DNA of 64,000 bases from Bacteroides intestinalis (GTDB lineage Bacteria; Bacteroidota; Bacteroidia; Bacteroidales; Bacteroidaceae), in contig NZ_QRZF01000001.1 in assembly GCF_003464595.1 (NCBI RefSeq), positions 248,001 to 312,000 of the forward strand, written 5' to 3'. Numbering within the stretch: position 1 is the stretch's first letter; each line of letters begins with the position of its first letter. This document shows, piece by piece, positions 7,427-17,676 of the stretch. A program made the position numbers and the translations under genes. The notes under the pieces are model-generated. The model made no database searches. It worked only from the letters and a program-made list of their open reading frames with translations, and was not told the origin of the DNA.

Positions 7427-8839
7427 TTATTTCTTCCAACTTACCGTATGGAAAGAATGAGGAGGCAAAGTCAATGTAACTTTTTGTTTCCCCATCTCAA
7501 GACTCATCGTTTCTTCCATATCGGTCACATTGGCAACAATCACACTGACCGTACCATCGGGATTAACGAAAGCCAGCATATTCTTATCCGACGGTGTTTC
7601 CAGCCTATAAGCACCTGTCTGTACAAAATGCCCTAAATGCTTCATCAGATAAAATTCGGGATTATACTTCACGGTTTGTTGCTTCTTGTCAATGGATACC
7701 ATAGAATTCTGATTCCATCCCCAAGGACTAATGCCCGGAGTAGGAAGAATCATATTCCAATAGTGATAGGAATTGATACCATTATTGAAATAGTGCTTCA
7801 TCAGGTTCCATGTATATTCAGCATAATCCCATGAGTTTGCTCCGTTGCCACATTCAGTCTCGGTTTGCATCAGGTTCAGATTAGGATATTCACGATGGAT
7901 AGTCGGGATAGCCTTCTTACCATCCCACTGGAAACCAACGCCCTTAATGTACTTAGCTGCCTGTTCATCCCGCAAAGCAGTGCGCACATAATCCGGATTG
8001 GATGTATTGATAGTTCCAAAATAAATATCAGTTTTGATGTTCTCTCGCTCAAAAGTCGGCCCCAGATAATGCCCCAGGAAGAAAGTCAGATCTTCCGTGC
8101 GCCATTTACAACTGGGAAAAACCTGGTTGGAACAAGGTTCATTCTGAACATGAATACATTCCAGCGGCAATCCTTCAGCTTCATAAGCTTTGATAAAACG
8201 TGCAAAGTAATCGGCATACGTTTTCAAATAACCCTCTTCCATCCGGAAACCGGTACTGAATTCTGCTATAGCTTCACGCGGTAGCAATCCATTCACGTCT
8301 TTCTCTCCAGACGGACGGACCGCAGAAGCATAATGATTATTCGTCTTCATCCAAGCCGGAGGACACCAGGGAGAAGCCCAAATGCGCAAGTCAGGATTTA
8401 TCTGGCGGGCAGCTTTAATATAAGGAATCAGAATATACCTGTCACGGTCGATATTGAAATTCACCAGATTAAAGTCTCCTGCAACATCCGCCGAAGAGTA
8501 AAAACTCATGGCAAAGTCATTGGCTCCCATCGGAAGACGGCAATAGTCGAAGCAAGCTCCATCTTTGCCAAAGATAGCTTGAAGAACAGTTTCACGATCT
8601 TCAGCCGACAAAGCATTCAGCGCATCCCAACCCATTTCATTGAAGCAGCCACCTATACCCGTAATCAATTGTAAGCGTTGAGTCGGGTCAAGCACAATCT
8701 CTGCTGCGGTAGTTGCACGTTCCGGCTTTACCTTCTGTTTCACCCACGGAGAAGTCTGAGTGGTAGTATACCACTCGACTTTCTGCGCTGACACAGTTCC
8801 ACTTAGCAGGAACAGTAAAATCAGACTTATTAACCTCAT
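7427..8839 (-). CDS. GH30 glycoside hydrolase (beta-1,6-glucanase/glucosylceramidase-like)
   Basis: A 470-residue secreted enzyme: signal peptide 1-18, (beta/alpha)8 barrel about 60-400, then a beta-sandwich (LMKHLGHFVQTGAYRL, DGTVSVIVAN). The acid/base Glu is in HVQNEP (about residue 233) and the nucleophile in QTETECG (about 326). WASPWCPPAWMK is the family's conserved loop. Layout and length fit the GH30 subfamily acting on beta-1,6-glucosidic bonds, but beta-glucosidase, beta-xylosidase or beta-fucosidase activity is also known in GH30, so the substrate is open. It is the sixth gene of the unit starting with GH92, 8 bp after the GH43 gene. Part of its sequence is duplicated as a remnant at 5631-5712. 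Confidence 0.9.
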   Translation of the reverse strand: MRLISLILLFLLSGTVSAQKVEWYTTTQTSPWVKQKVKPERATTAAEIVLDPTQRLQLITGIGGCFNEMGWDALNALSAEDRETVLQAIFGKDGACFDYCRLPMGANDFAMSFYSSADVAGDFNLVNFNIDRDRYILIPYIKAARQINPDLRIWASPWCPPAWMKTNNHYASAVRPSGEKDVNGLLPREAIAEFSTGFRMEEGYLKTYADYFARFIKAYEAEGLPLECIHVQNEPCSNQVFPSCKWRTEDLTFFLGHYLGPTFERENIKTDIYFGTINTSNPDYVRTALRDEQAAKYIKGVGFQWDGKKAIPTIHREYPNLNLMQTETECGNGANSWDYAEYTWNLMKHYFNNGINSYHYWNMILPTPGISPWGWNQNSMVSIDKKQQTVKYNPEFYLMKHLGHFVQTGAYRLETPSDKNMLAFVNPDGTVSVIVANVTDMEETMSLEMGKQKVTLTLPPHSFHTVSWKK

Positions 8840-8847
8840 AAGCTATC

Positions 8848-9834
8848 TTATTTTCTTTGTTTCACCATCTGGATAGTTCCGTCTTCATTGTAGTAAAGTT
8901 TATCCACACAAATAGAGCGCAACCAGTCATGATTAGATAAAGCACTGTTGTGGTAGAATGCAAACCACTGGCCTTTATATTCTACGATAGAACCGTGATT
9001 GGTATAGCTGTCGGTAGGCTCCATATAGATACCCATAGATTTCCAGGGACCGAGCGGGTTATCACTGATAGCATAGCGCATACGGTTGTCACCTTTCACA
9101 CCGTCATTCCAGTTTTCATCGTGATTATCGGAATAAGAGAGATAGTATTTTCCATTATATTTATGAATCCATGTAGCTTCGTGGAAGTCTTCCAGACCTT
9201 CCATTTCCTTCATTTCTCCATCCAGTTCCACCATATTATCTTTCAGCTTGCCCCCTTTACAAATCTGGCCGCCACCGTTATAGATATAAGCCTGACCGTC
9301 ATCATCCACAAATACACAAGGGTCGATCAACGGGTCCATTCCTTCAATATATCCCTGCACAGTAAAGTTAGCAGCCGGTTCTTTGCTGGTAGCTACACCG
9401 ATCTTCCAACTATCATTCCACTTCGTATCACTGGGATGCGGGAAGTAGAAATAGTACGTACCATCCTTGTAAGCACAGTCGGGAGCCCACATAAATCCAC
9501 CTTCTTTACGTCCCCAGGGCACTTGTGACGAATTCAGAATTTCACCATGATCTTTCCAATTTACCATATCATCCGTAGAGAACACATGATAACGGTCCAT
9601 CAAATCGCAACCACGCGGAGGATCTATATCATGCGAAGCATATACATACAAACGTCCGTCCGCCCATACATGTGCCGAAGGATCGGCTGTATACATGTGC
9701 GTGATAAATGGATTGGGAGCCATACTGTCAATTCCGGCTGCCTCTTCTTTCGCCGAATTGCTTTTAGGCGACTGACAAGAAAACATAGCTCCCACCAGGA
9801 ATAATGCAAAAATAGGATAAAAATGCTTTTTCAT
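8848..9834 (-). CDS. GH43 glycoside hydrolase lipoprotein (paralog 1)
   Basis: A 328-residue lipoprotein (lipobox LVGAMFSC, Cys 20) with a single five-bladed propeller. The three GH43 acidic residues are visible: base Asp in TADPSAHVW (about 50), pKa-modulating Asp in DPCVF (about 170) and acid Glu in FHEATW (about 218). Typical activities are alpha-L-arabinofuranosidase, beta-xylosidase or exo-galactanase. It is closely similar to the GH43 genes at 20073-21722 and 21729-22697 (shared MDRYHVFSTDDMVNW, FMWAPDCAY, YYFYFPHP), so the three arose by duplication. It lies between the GH95-like and GH30 genes in the same operon. Confidence 0.92.
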   Translation of the reverse strand: MKKHFYPIFALFLVGAMFSCQSPKSNSAKEEAAGIDSMAPNPFITHMYTADPSAHVWADGRLYVYASHDIDPPRGCDLMDRYHVFSTDDMVNWKDHGEILNSSQVPWGRKEGGFMWAPDCAYKDGTYYFYFPHPSDTKWNDSWKIGVATSKEPAANFTVQGYIEGMDPLIDPCVFVDDDGQAYIYNGGGQICKGGKLKDNMVELDGEMKEMEGLEDFHEATWIHKYNGKYYLSYSDNHDENWNDGVKGDNRMRYAISDNPLGPWKSMGIYMEPTDSYTNHGSIVEYKGQWFAFYHNSALSNHDWLRSICVDKLYYNEDGTIQMVKQRK

Positions 9835-9874
9835 AAGTAATGTGTTTTATATTAGTAATTAATAGCAACCATTG

Positions 9875-12247
9875 CTATTGATAGTCTATTGTAGCTTTAT
9901 AAGGTTTCCCTTGCTTCAACTGAATAGTACGATCATACAACTGCCCTGCTTTCATTCTTATCTCCCGGTCTTTCGCTGAATACAAGGTTACAGACACCTT
10001 ATTCTGCGAAAGATCCCACGAAAGATGTTCAATGGTAACTCCGCAACGAGTCTTTATTACGCTGATACTGCCTTGTCGGATACCCTCCACCAAAGCTGGT
10101 AATAATTCAAGCCCTTCTTCATTGGAGCCAACCAGCATTTCTATCAATACACCGGGCACGGCATGACAAACATCAGTACAGAAAGTCCCGTGGTTCGGAT
10201 AATGTGCGGTAGACAAACTGTTATAATAGAAATCCTTCTGAGTAAGCGTCATCATTTTCTTCCTTAACGAAGAAGCATCATGTAGTCCGGCAGCAATCAA
10301 GGCAGCGTGAAGATAACCATGACCGGCATTCTCATAATTATATTGATCTCGCATTTGCAATGCCCTGTGAGCAGCCTTGTAAAGTTCCGGTGTCTTATCT
10401 TCCGAGAATTCCCGATAAGGCCATACCATCATCAAGTGGCTGGAATGGCGATGATTATAACTCTCTTCAAGTCCCGGCCATCCCCATTCTTTGATAGCTC
10501 CATCCTTATTAATCCGGTAGGGAGGCAATTCATTCAATAAGCGTTGCCAACGGATTTTGCCACCATTTACGCCCTGCTCTTCTCCCAGTAAATCGCATAC
10601 CTTAACCAAAGTAGACAACAGGAAGCGAGCTCCGGAAAGATCAAAAGCGGAATTATTAAGCAAAGATACCCGCAAATTGGACGGTTGGTTTTCCGGTGAA
10701 ACAGATCCTGCTATAATGTAGTGTCCTTCATCATCCTTGTACTTCAGGAAGTCTTCATAGAAATCTCCCATACACTTCAGCAAAGGGAACAAACGATTTT
10801 TCAGGAACTCTTGATCTTCCGTTATCAAATAGTGTTCCCAGAAAGGATAAAGTAACCAAGCTTCTTCACCCGTTGCATAATGGTAAGGATAGAAATCATT
10901 GATAGAGGCCATCAATCCTGAAGAAAGTCCGGGCGTGTTTCCACAGGCCAACATACCCCGACAGCCCAATAGTTTGGCAGCATTGGTTTCAAAGTCTTCC
11001 CGCCACACCTCATTCAGATGGAAATAACCTTCCATCACTTCAGGCATGGCCCCCGTATTGCCACCACTGACTTGTAGATTCAGATTGGCATCCAAATGAT
11101 AGTAACCGCCCCATCCGGCATTACAGTCGCCAGTCCAGATTCCTAACAAGTCAGGAGGAGTCAGTTCGTTTCCGGAAGATAGGAAATGATACCTTCCGGC
11201 CTCAAAGATACGCTCCCATAAAGCCAGTACAGGCTGATCGGTATTCTTTTGCTTCTCCAACAGTTCTTCGTTAGATAGTGAGCGTTCCTGAGGAGTCGCA
11301 CCCAAATCAATCCGCACCCGGTTATAGATAGAGGTGTGGAGAGCTTTATGAGCTTTCAATAATCCATTATAATTGGCACGAACCGCATCAAGCTCTTTTT
11401 TCAGAAATCCTTTACTCCATTCAGCCTCGCAATTCTCCGGATACTTTTGAGTTCGGGACAGCAAAAGGATTTCCGAGGCATCCTTTATGTATAAGGTATC
11501 GTTACGCAAAAAAGAAGAGCCCCCTTTCTGTTTTACGCGGATACCTCCTTCATAGCCTATAGTATCCATAGGTGCGGCATAGTTCACACGGATATTCAGA
11601 TAATCTTTCGTATGCAGACATTTTGTTTTCAGTTCTTTCGGGAAATTCATCTCTGCGGGCATTTGCAAACTGATGGCACAATTCAGTTTACCAGCAGAAG
11701 GTGCCTGTAGTTCGAAGACTGCAACATCGGCATCTCTTGAAACAAACGCCCGACGCTTCCATGCTCCACATTCATCACTCCACCGGACAGTAATTTCACC
11801 GGTTTCATAATTACAAATACGGCGATAATCTCTTACCGCTCCGGAAGCATCCATATCTATTTTAAGTGCAAAGCCCGGATGTCTTCCACCCTCTCCCCCG
11901 TCTTGCCAATGCGAGGTACGGACAGCCAAATCATTCGCTTCTTTAAACTTCCCGGTTGCGCAGTATTTCTTTATCAAATCGAGCGTATCACGGGGAACCT
12001 CCGCAAACGTACGTGGGTTCTGCCGTGGAAAGTTGAAAGAGCGATCATTGAATACCACCGTTTCATGCAAAGGATTTCCAAAAACCATGATACCCATCTT
12101 ACCGTTACCTGCCAGCAGAGCTTCCTGCCACTTCGTATAAGTATCAGGAAAATGAATGGAATATCCTTGACGTACAGCCGGCTGGGCGCATACTCCCAGC
12201 GATGCTATACCGATTAATATGAAGTATAGTATCTTTTTGTTCCACAT
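9875..12247 (-). CDS. Divergent GH95-like (alpha/alpha)6-barrel glycoside hydrolase
   Basis: A 790-residue exported protein (signal peptide 1-21) with the GH95 order: an N-terminal beta-domain (EALLAGNGKMGIMVFGN, ETVVFNDRSFNFP), a linker, and a helical barrel with GIWTGDCNAGWGG, SVSPENQPS and HRHSSHLMMVWPY. Compared with the orthodox GH95 at 46787-49216, the catalytic block around [11 protein letters not shown] is replaced by HLDANLNLQVSGG, so both asparagines that activate water in GH95 fucosidases appear as His and Asp. The general-acid SPE motif is kept. It may therefore have a different specificity or mechanism detail, or use another acidic residue. It is the fourth gene of the GH92-led operon, 11 bp from the GH2 gene. 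Confidence 0.8.
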   Translation of the reverse strand: MWNKKILYFILIGIASLGVCAQPAVRQGYSIHFPDTYTKWQEALLAGNGKMGIMVFGNPLHETVVFNDRSFNFPRQNPRTFAEVPRDTLDLIKKYCATGKFKEANDLAVRTSHWQDGGEGGRHPGFALKIDMDASGAVRDYRRICNYETGEITVRWSDECGAWKRRAFVSRDADVAVFELQAPSAGKLNCAISLQMPAEMNFPKELKTKCLHTKDYLNIRVNYAAPMDTIGYEGGIRVKQKGGSSFLRNDTLYIKDASEILLLSRTQKYPENCEAEWSKGFLKKELDAVRANYNGLLKAHKALHTSIYNRVRIDLGATPQERSLSNEELLEKQKNTDQPVLALWERIFEAGRYHFLSSGNELTPPDLLGIWTGDCNAGWGGYYHLDANLNLQVSGGNTGAMPEVMEGYFHLNEVWREDFETNAAKLLGCRGMLACGNTPGLSSGLMASINDFYPYHYATGEEAWLLYPFWEHYLITEDQEFLKNRLFPLLKCMGDFYEDFLKYKDDEGHYIIAGSVSPENQPSNLRVSLLNNSAFDLSGARFLLSTLVKVCDLLGEEQGVNGGKIRWQRLLNELPPYRINKDGAIKEWGWPGLEESYNHRHSSHLMMVWPYREFSEDKTPELYKAAHRALQMRDQYNYENAGHGYLHAALIAAGLHDASSLRKKMMTLTQKDFYYNSLSTAHYPNHGTFCTDVCHAVPGVLIEMLVGSNEEGLELLPALVEGIRQGSISVIKTRCGVTIEHLSWDLSQNKVSVTLYSAKDREIRMKAGQLYDRTIQLKQGKPYKATIDYQ

Positions 12248-12258
12248 AATGACCTTAT

Positions 12259-15051
12259 TTATTTCAGTGTGAGTAATCTGCTGCGCTTTAAATTATACCC
12301 TTCAGCAGAAATCGCAACTTTTCCCCGGGATACATATTCCACCGTTACCGTTCTCTTCTCTCCCGGTAACAAATTAAAATAGCCGTCGGAAGCATAAGCC
12401 GGCAAAATACGTTTATCTGTATCCGCCTCACGGACATTGAGTTTCAGAGCGAGGGCAGGCATTACTCCGGTGTTCTGTAATTCTATTTGTATCTGATTCT
12501 CCTTTTGCCAGATCAGTTTACAGTTTATGGAAGCTTCTTCCAAAGCATTGAATCCCTCGAAATTACCCTCACCGTTATCTTGCCAATAATCATTGATCGA
12601 AATAACCTTGCCACGCTTATCCTGAAGTATCAGACGTTCCATATATACTCCGGATACAGCAACCGGTTTATCTTGTACGAAGCATTCTGTCAATCCATTA
12701 GCCAGTACATTCAGCCTGGAAGTGCGCTTAAACAATGACTTACCTCCAAGGGAATAAACTTCATAGATAACTTTAGCCCCCTTTATTTCTTTTAAAGAAG
12801 TATTTACAACAACAACTTTCTGATCATCCAGATTCTTCTGAATATGAATCGGCTCACACGCCTTACGGCATCCATAGAAAGAACCGAAAGTTTCATAATC
12901 CCAGGAATAAATCTGCCAAACCATGCTGGGCCAAGCGGGATGACTCATCCACAACAACAGCCCACTTGTGCTATTCCACATTTTACTGTTCCAAGCTTCC
13001 ATCATGGCACGGTGACTGTCATAATTGACAATCTGTGCTTTCCGGCTAAAGTCTTTCAGGTCCGTTGGTTTTCCATATTTCTGGTCTATCGCCTCCATAA
13101 ATTCCCTTTGGCCACCATGTAAGTCATGATAATACCACACATCACTGATGGGCCAGGCATCTTTCACATCCATCATAGCCAGGATGGATTCTTCCGTAGG
13201 AATGGAAGTTGAACCTTGTTCAGTATTGAACCCATGTGCCCGGTCGCGATAGTAATCCACCGGATTCTTATGATAGTTCCATGGACCGCTTGGTCTCAGG
13301 TTGCAATGGGTAGAATTCGGACTGTAATAACGGGTACCGTCTTTCTCGGCAATCATCTTTGCCAGATGTTCTTCGATATATACAGGTGCAAACCCCTCAT
13401 TCCGGGGATTCCAAACAGCAATGGAAGGATGATTACGGAAACGTACCACTACATCTTCTGCATTCCGCAAGAATAGGTTATCATCATTTACCGGCATATT
13501 GTAGCCTTGCGTACTCAGCCAGAAATCATTGAAAACCAGCATACCATATTCATCACACAGCTCATAGAAGCTCTCTTCCGTGCTCTCGCCTGTCCAGTTG
13601 CGGATCATATTAAAGTTCGCTTCCTTGTGCAACCGGAAATAAGGTTCAAGATGTTCACGCGAAACGCGCTTCATGGCATCATCCATTCCCCAATTTCCTC
13701 CTTTACAGAAGATACGCCTGCCGTTGACTTTTATCACCATATAATGCTGCATGGCTTTATCGGGTGCCGGCACAAGAATATCAGAAGAAACATTCTTTTT
13801 CAGACGAGGCATACACATGCCGCCTTCTATATATTTGCGGTTTATATTATCAAAGATAGGTTCGCCCTGCCCCATAACCGTCGGACGATATTCCACCCGG
13901 CGGATAGAATCATCGGGGAAACAGACTTCCAATTCATAAGAAAGCTCACGGACTCCGAAACGCACTTTCTTAGAATCAGAGGGTACGCCTTTTTCCGCTA
14001 CAACCACATCCATCGTATAAAGTTCCTGACGACCGTAATTATTCGGCCACCACAAACGGGGAGACTTCAGTTCCAATGCCTTGTGCGCATCCGGAGTAAA
14101 GACAACCGTTTTCCGCTCTTTCGGTGCAAGGTTTACTTCCTGAGTCACCTTTTTACCTTCAAGATTCAGGTCAACGGATACTTGTCTGGCTATCGGTTGC
14201 AGGTTCTCCACTTCCGTACGTACGGTAACTTCAGCGACCGTAGTATCCGGTAATGCCAGATGAGTAACTACCTGTGTATCATGCAGACGGATACCGTTCG
14301 TGAAACGTAAATGTACATCCTGCCAGATTCCTATATTCCGGTCACGGATACCCGGCACCCAGTCCCATCCCTCTGAAGAAATAAAGGTAGGCCCGTCCAG
14401 ACACAATTGTCCGCCATTCATACCGTTTCCGGCGGATGGAGATTGTTCATGAGGAATTCCCGGGTTAGGCGGTGGAAGAATACGAACAACCAACGTATTC
14501 TTGCCATCCACCAAATGGTCCGTTGCGTTAAATTCACCCCGGATAAAAGCACCTTTCATTGCACCCAGACATACATCGTTCAGCCATATCTCAGCTTGAT
14601 AATTGATGCCTTTGAAAACCAACCAGGCTTCCCGGCCTTCTGTAGGAACAGGTGAATTGAATTCCAAACGATACCACCAATCCATCCTGCAAAGGGTGTC
14701 GGGAATTGTCAGATTATTCAGTCCATAATAAGGATCGGGATACACACCCTGATCCACTAAAGTAGTCAATACAGTACCCGGAACGGTTGCATTATACCAT
14801 CCATTTTTGCCATCCGTCAGTTTCCAACCCCGGTTCAACAGAAAATCATTCTCACCAACCTTCTCTACCACCGCTTCCACCGGTATCTGCGCTTTCGGCG
14901 TGGGCATCATGATTTGCGCTTTCGACTTCGGTAATGTCTCTTTCGGCTGAGGATGAGTCAATCCCCAATTTGCCACATTCTGTGCTACTAATGAAGTAGC
15001 ACAACCCAATAAGAGACAAAATATCCACTGAAATTTGGCATTCCGTTCCAT
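12259..15051 (-). CDS. GH2 glycoside hydrolase (beta-mannosidase / exo-beta-D-glucosaminidase-like)
   Basis: A 930-residue exported enzyme (signal peptide 1-23). The GH2 jelly-roll (about 70-250, VPGTVLTTLVDQGVYPDPYYG and WWYRLEF) is followed by an immunoglobulin-like domain, a TIM barrel (about 440-720) and C-terminal beta domains. The acid/base Glu lies in VWNPRNEG (about 552) and the likely nucleophile in GFNTEQGSTSIP (about 610). The spacing and the VPGTVLT..L start resemble exo-beta-D-glucosaminidases and beta-mannosidases rather than beta-galactosidases. The exact sugar cannot be read from the sequence. It is flanked by GH3 (6-bp gap) and GH95-like genes. Confidence 0.88.
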   Translation of the reverse strand: MERNAKFQWIFCLLLGCATSLVAQNVANWGLTHPQPKETLPKSKAQIMMPTPKAQIPVEAVVEKVGENDFLLNRGWKLTDGKNGWYNATVPGTVLTTLVDQGVYPDPYYGLNNLTIPDTLCRMDWWYRLEFNSPVPTEGREAWLVFKGINYQAEIWLNDVCLGAMKGAFIRGEFNATDHLVDGKNTLVVRILPPPNPGIPHEQSPSAGNGMNGGQLCLDGPTFISSEGWDWVPGIRDRNIGIWQDVHLRFTNGIRLHDTQVVTHLALPDTTVAEVTVRTEVENLQPIARQVSVDLNLEGKKVTQEVNLAPKERKTVVFTPDAHKALELKSPRLWWPNNYGRQELYTMDVVVAEKGVPSDSKKVRFGVRELSYELEVCFPDDSIRRVEYRPTVMGQGEPIFDNINRKYIEGGMCMPRLKKNVSSDILVPAPDKAMQHYMVIKVNGRRIFCKGGNWGMDDAMKRVSREHLEPYFRLHKEANFNMIRNWTGESTEESFYELCDEYGMLVFNDFWLSTQGYNMPVNDDNLFLRNAEDVVVRFRNHPSIAVWNPRNEGFAPVYIEEHLAKMIAEKDGTRYYSPNSTHCNLRPSGPWNYHKNPVDYYRDRAHGFNTEQGSTSIPTEESILAMMDVKDAWPISDVWYYHDLHGGQREFMEAIDQKYGKPTDLKDFSRKAQIVNYDSHRAMMEAWNSKMWNSTSGLLLWMSHPAWPSMVWQIYSWDYETFGSFYGCRKACEPIHIQKNLDDQKVVVVNTSLKEIKGAKVIYEVYSLGGKSLFKRTSRLNVLANGLTECFVQDKPVAVSGVYMERLILQDKRGKVISINDYWQDNGEGNFEGFNALEEASINCKLIWQKENQIQIELQNTGVMPALALKLNVREADTDKRILPAYASDGYFNLLPGEKRTVTVEYVSRGKVAISAEGYNLKRSRLLTLK

Positions 15052-15057
15052 CCTTAC

Positions 15058-17652
15058 TTATTTTTCCGGGTGAGACATCAGATAATTATATTTCTGCAAT
15101 ACCGAAACCACTTTCTGTAAACGAATATCAGCAGAAGAAGCACCTACCATGATCGTATAATCGCCGGAAGGATAGACAAACTTATCTTTCGCCTCATCCC
15201 AATAACGCAACAGGTCTTTACGTAATTTCAAAGTCACCTTCTTGTTTTCACCACTCTTCAATGTGACACGCTCAAAACCTTTCAGCTCTTTGATAGGCAT
15301 TACTTCATCCCGTTCAGGCAACTTCACGTATACTTGAGCAACCTCATCACCTGCATATTTACCTGAATTCTTCAGTTGGAAAGAAACATTTATCTCCTCT
15401 TCACCATCTGCCACTTGCAGGTTGGAATACTTAAACGTGGTATAACTTAAACCATAACCGAAAGGATACAGAACATCCCCTTTGAAGTATTTATAAGTAC
15501 GTCCCTTAGTAATATCATAATCATCAAACGGAGGGAGCTCATCCAGACTTCTGTAATAGGTCAACGGCAGACGGCCACCCGGATTATAATCACCAAACAA
15601 AACTTCCGCTACAGCTTTACCTCCGCTTTCACCGGGATACCAAGCATTCACGATAGCCGGAATATGTTCATCCATCCAGTTGATAGCCAATGAGCTACCT
15701 GCTACCAATACAACTACGATATTCGGATTTACTTTGTAGATTTCCTGCAAGAACTCTTGTTGGTCCGCCGGAAGTTGGATATCATATCTGTCTTGCCCTT
15801 CACGTTCTATTGACTTATTAATGCCCAATACGGCAACCACTGTCTCACACTCACGCACTGCCTTTCCGGCTTCACCGTACAAATCCAGTCGCGTCACTTT
15901 TCCTACCTGTGGAACACGCCATTGCAGTTTAGCAATAGCATAGTCACGGTTATCATAATATTCCGCCTTCAACTGATAATCTTTTCCGGCTTCCAGATAA
16001 ATAGTAGCAGTATCAGTCCGGACAGCATGTCCCGGCCACGCATCAATCAACATCTTACCGTCAATGCTCAGGCGACAACCGTCATCCGATGTGAAACTAA
16101 GTGTATATTGTCCGGTAACCGTAGGACGCAATTTTCCAGTCCAACGGACAGACAAAGGAGATTTAGGCAAGAAGGGGTCCGGTGCCTGGTTGGCAGGCTC
16201 AAAGTTGATCCACTCTTCTTTACGCACTTTCGGAGTTCCCTGCAACTTGGTATTGTCAAAATATTCGGCCTTCAATCCTTCCGGGAAACTGGCACCCTGT
16301 ATAAGTTCCATTCCGTCTACAGCAGACTTCCATGGGGCGTATACCACTTTTACATCATCGCCTACCCTGTCTTTAATACCTTGTAATACAGAGATCGGAG
16401 CGATTACCGGCAATCCGCTATAATCACCAAACTCACTGCTACCCGCATTGATGCCTACCACTGCTATGGATTTTACCTTCCTGGCGTTAAGCGGCAACAT
16501 TTTCTTTTGATTCTTGAGTAATACGATACACTCACGTGCAGCATTCAAAGCCACTTCCTGATGTTCTGCCGATCCTATCACAGCAGGAGATATTTTCGTA
16601 TAAGGATTCTGTTCTCCACTATCGAACAATCCTAATTCCATACGCGCTCTCAACACACGATAGGCTGCGGAGTCGATGTCCGCATCCGTAACCATATATT
16701 GACGGTATGCACTCAGCAAAGGCTGGTCATATACATCATCTCCACATTCCAGATCCAAACCTGCTTTTATGGATAAAGCAGCGGCTGCTTCTTTAGTCTT
16801 TACATATTTATGCGCATTCACTAACAAAGAAGGTCCACCGCAATCGGAAACCACATATCCTTTAAATCCCCAGTCCTTACGAAGTACTTTCGTCAATAAC
16901 CAGGCATTCAAGGTACAAGGCACATCATTCAGGGCATTGTATGCTGACATGATGGAAGCTGATTTACCATCCTTCACACACGCTTCAAAAGCCGGAAGGT
17001 AATATTCACGTAACTGTTTCTCTGAAATCTGCGGATTACATACAAAACGATTGTGTTCTTCATTATTGGCTGCAAAATGCTTGGGAGTCGACACAATCTT
17101 CAGATAACGGTCATCATCGCCTTGCAGACCTTTCACAAAAGCGGTACCCATGATCCCACTTAAATAGGGATCTTCTCCGTAAGTTTCCGGAGTACGTCCC
17201 CAACGTGGGTCACGCGCCATATTCACTGTGGGAGACCAGAAGGTCAGCAAGTCACTGAACTGGCTTTTCTGCTCCCGTCCCTGATCCAGTTCATTCCAAC
17301 GGGCACGGGCTTCATCAGAAATAACCGTAGCTACCTGCAATTGCAGTTCCGGATTCCAGGTTGCCGCCAGTCCGATAGCTTGCGGGAAAACGGTAAAGCG
17401 TCCCGGTCGAACCACTCCGTGAAGCGCCTCGTTACCGTGGTAATACTTAGGAATATCCAGACGGGAAATTCCCGGAGAGGTGGCACGCAACAGGCTGATT
17501 TTTTCTTCAACCGTCAAGCGTGATAATAAATCCATGATGCGCTCATGCATCGATGCTTTCTCATCCTTATATAGCTCTTGAGCCTGTGCCACTCCGGCAC
17601 AGGCAATTAGAGCTAATAATCCTGTAAATACAATCTTTTTAAGTGTTTTCAT
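15058..17652 (-). CDS. GH3 beta-glucosidase/xylosidase with inserted PA14 domain
   Basis: An 864-residue periplasmic or surface enzyme with signal peptide 1-24. The N-terminal barrel has YHGNEALHGV, KHFAANNEEHNRF and the nucleophile Asp in VVSDCGG (about 270). A PA14 domain is inserted at about 460-585 (GLKAEYFDN through AKLQWRVPQ), within the alpha/beta sandwich that resumes with VLGINKSIEREGQDR, and a fibronectin-III-like domain ends the protein (EVAQVYVKLP). PA14-carrying GH3 enzymes hydrolyse terminal beta-glucosides or beta-xylosides of branched glycans, the PA14 domain shaping the active-site entrance. It is second in the GH92-led operon. Confidence 0.93.
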   Translation of the reverse strand: MKTLKKIVFTGLLALIACAGVAQAQELYKDEKASMHERIMDLLSRLTVEEKISLLRATSPGISRLDIPKYYHGNEALHGVVRPGRFTVFPQAIGLAATWNPELQLQVATVISDEARARWNELDQGREQKSQFSDLLTFWSPTVNMARDPRWGRTPETYGEDPYLSGIMGTAFVKGLQGDDDRYLKIVSTPKHFAANNEEHNRFVCNPQISEKQLREYYLPAFEACVKDGKSASIMSAYNALNDVPCTLNAWLLTKVLRKDWGFKGYVVSDCGGPSLLVNAHKYVKTKEAAAALSIKAGLDLECGDDVYDQPLLSAYRQYMVTDADIDSAAYRVLRARMELGLFDSGEQNPYTKISPAVIGSAEHQEVALNAARECIVLLKNQKKMLPLNARKVKSIAVVGINAGSSEFGDYSGLPVIAPISVLQGIKDRVGDDVKVVYAPWKSAVDGMELIQGASFPEGLKAEYFDNTKLQGTPKVRKEEWINFEPANQAPDPFLPKSPLSVRWTGKLRPTVTGQYTLSFTSDDGCRLSIDGKMLIDAWPGHAVRTDTATIYLEAGKDYQLKAEYYDNRDYAIAKLQWRVPQVGKVTRLDLYGEAGKAVRECETVVAVLGINKSIEREGQDRYDIQLPADQQEFLQEIYKVNPNIVVVLVAGSSLAINWMDEHIPAIVNAWYPGESGGKAVAEVLFGDYNPGGRLPLTYYRSLDELPPFDDYDITKGRTYKYFKGDVLYPFGYGLSYTTFKYSNLQVADGEEEINVSFQLKNSGKYAGDEVAQVYVKLPERDEVMPIKELKGFERVTLKSGENKKVTLKLRKDLLRYWDEAKDKFVYPSGDYTIMVGASSADIRLQKVVSVLQKYNYLMSHPEK

Positions 17653-17676
17653 GGTTTTTTCCTATTGACTTATACC

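Noticed and set aside
8950..9528. 192-codon plus-strand frame antisense to GH43
   Set aside because: It is the mirror of a well-supported GH43 gene with all catalytic motifs and has no features of its own.
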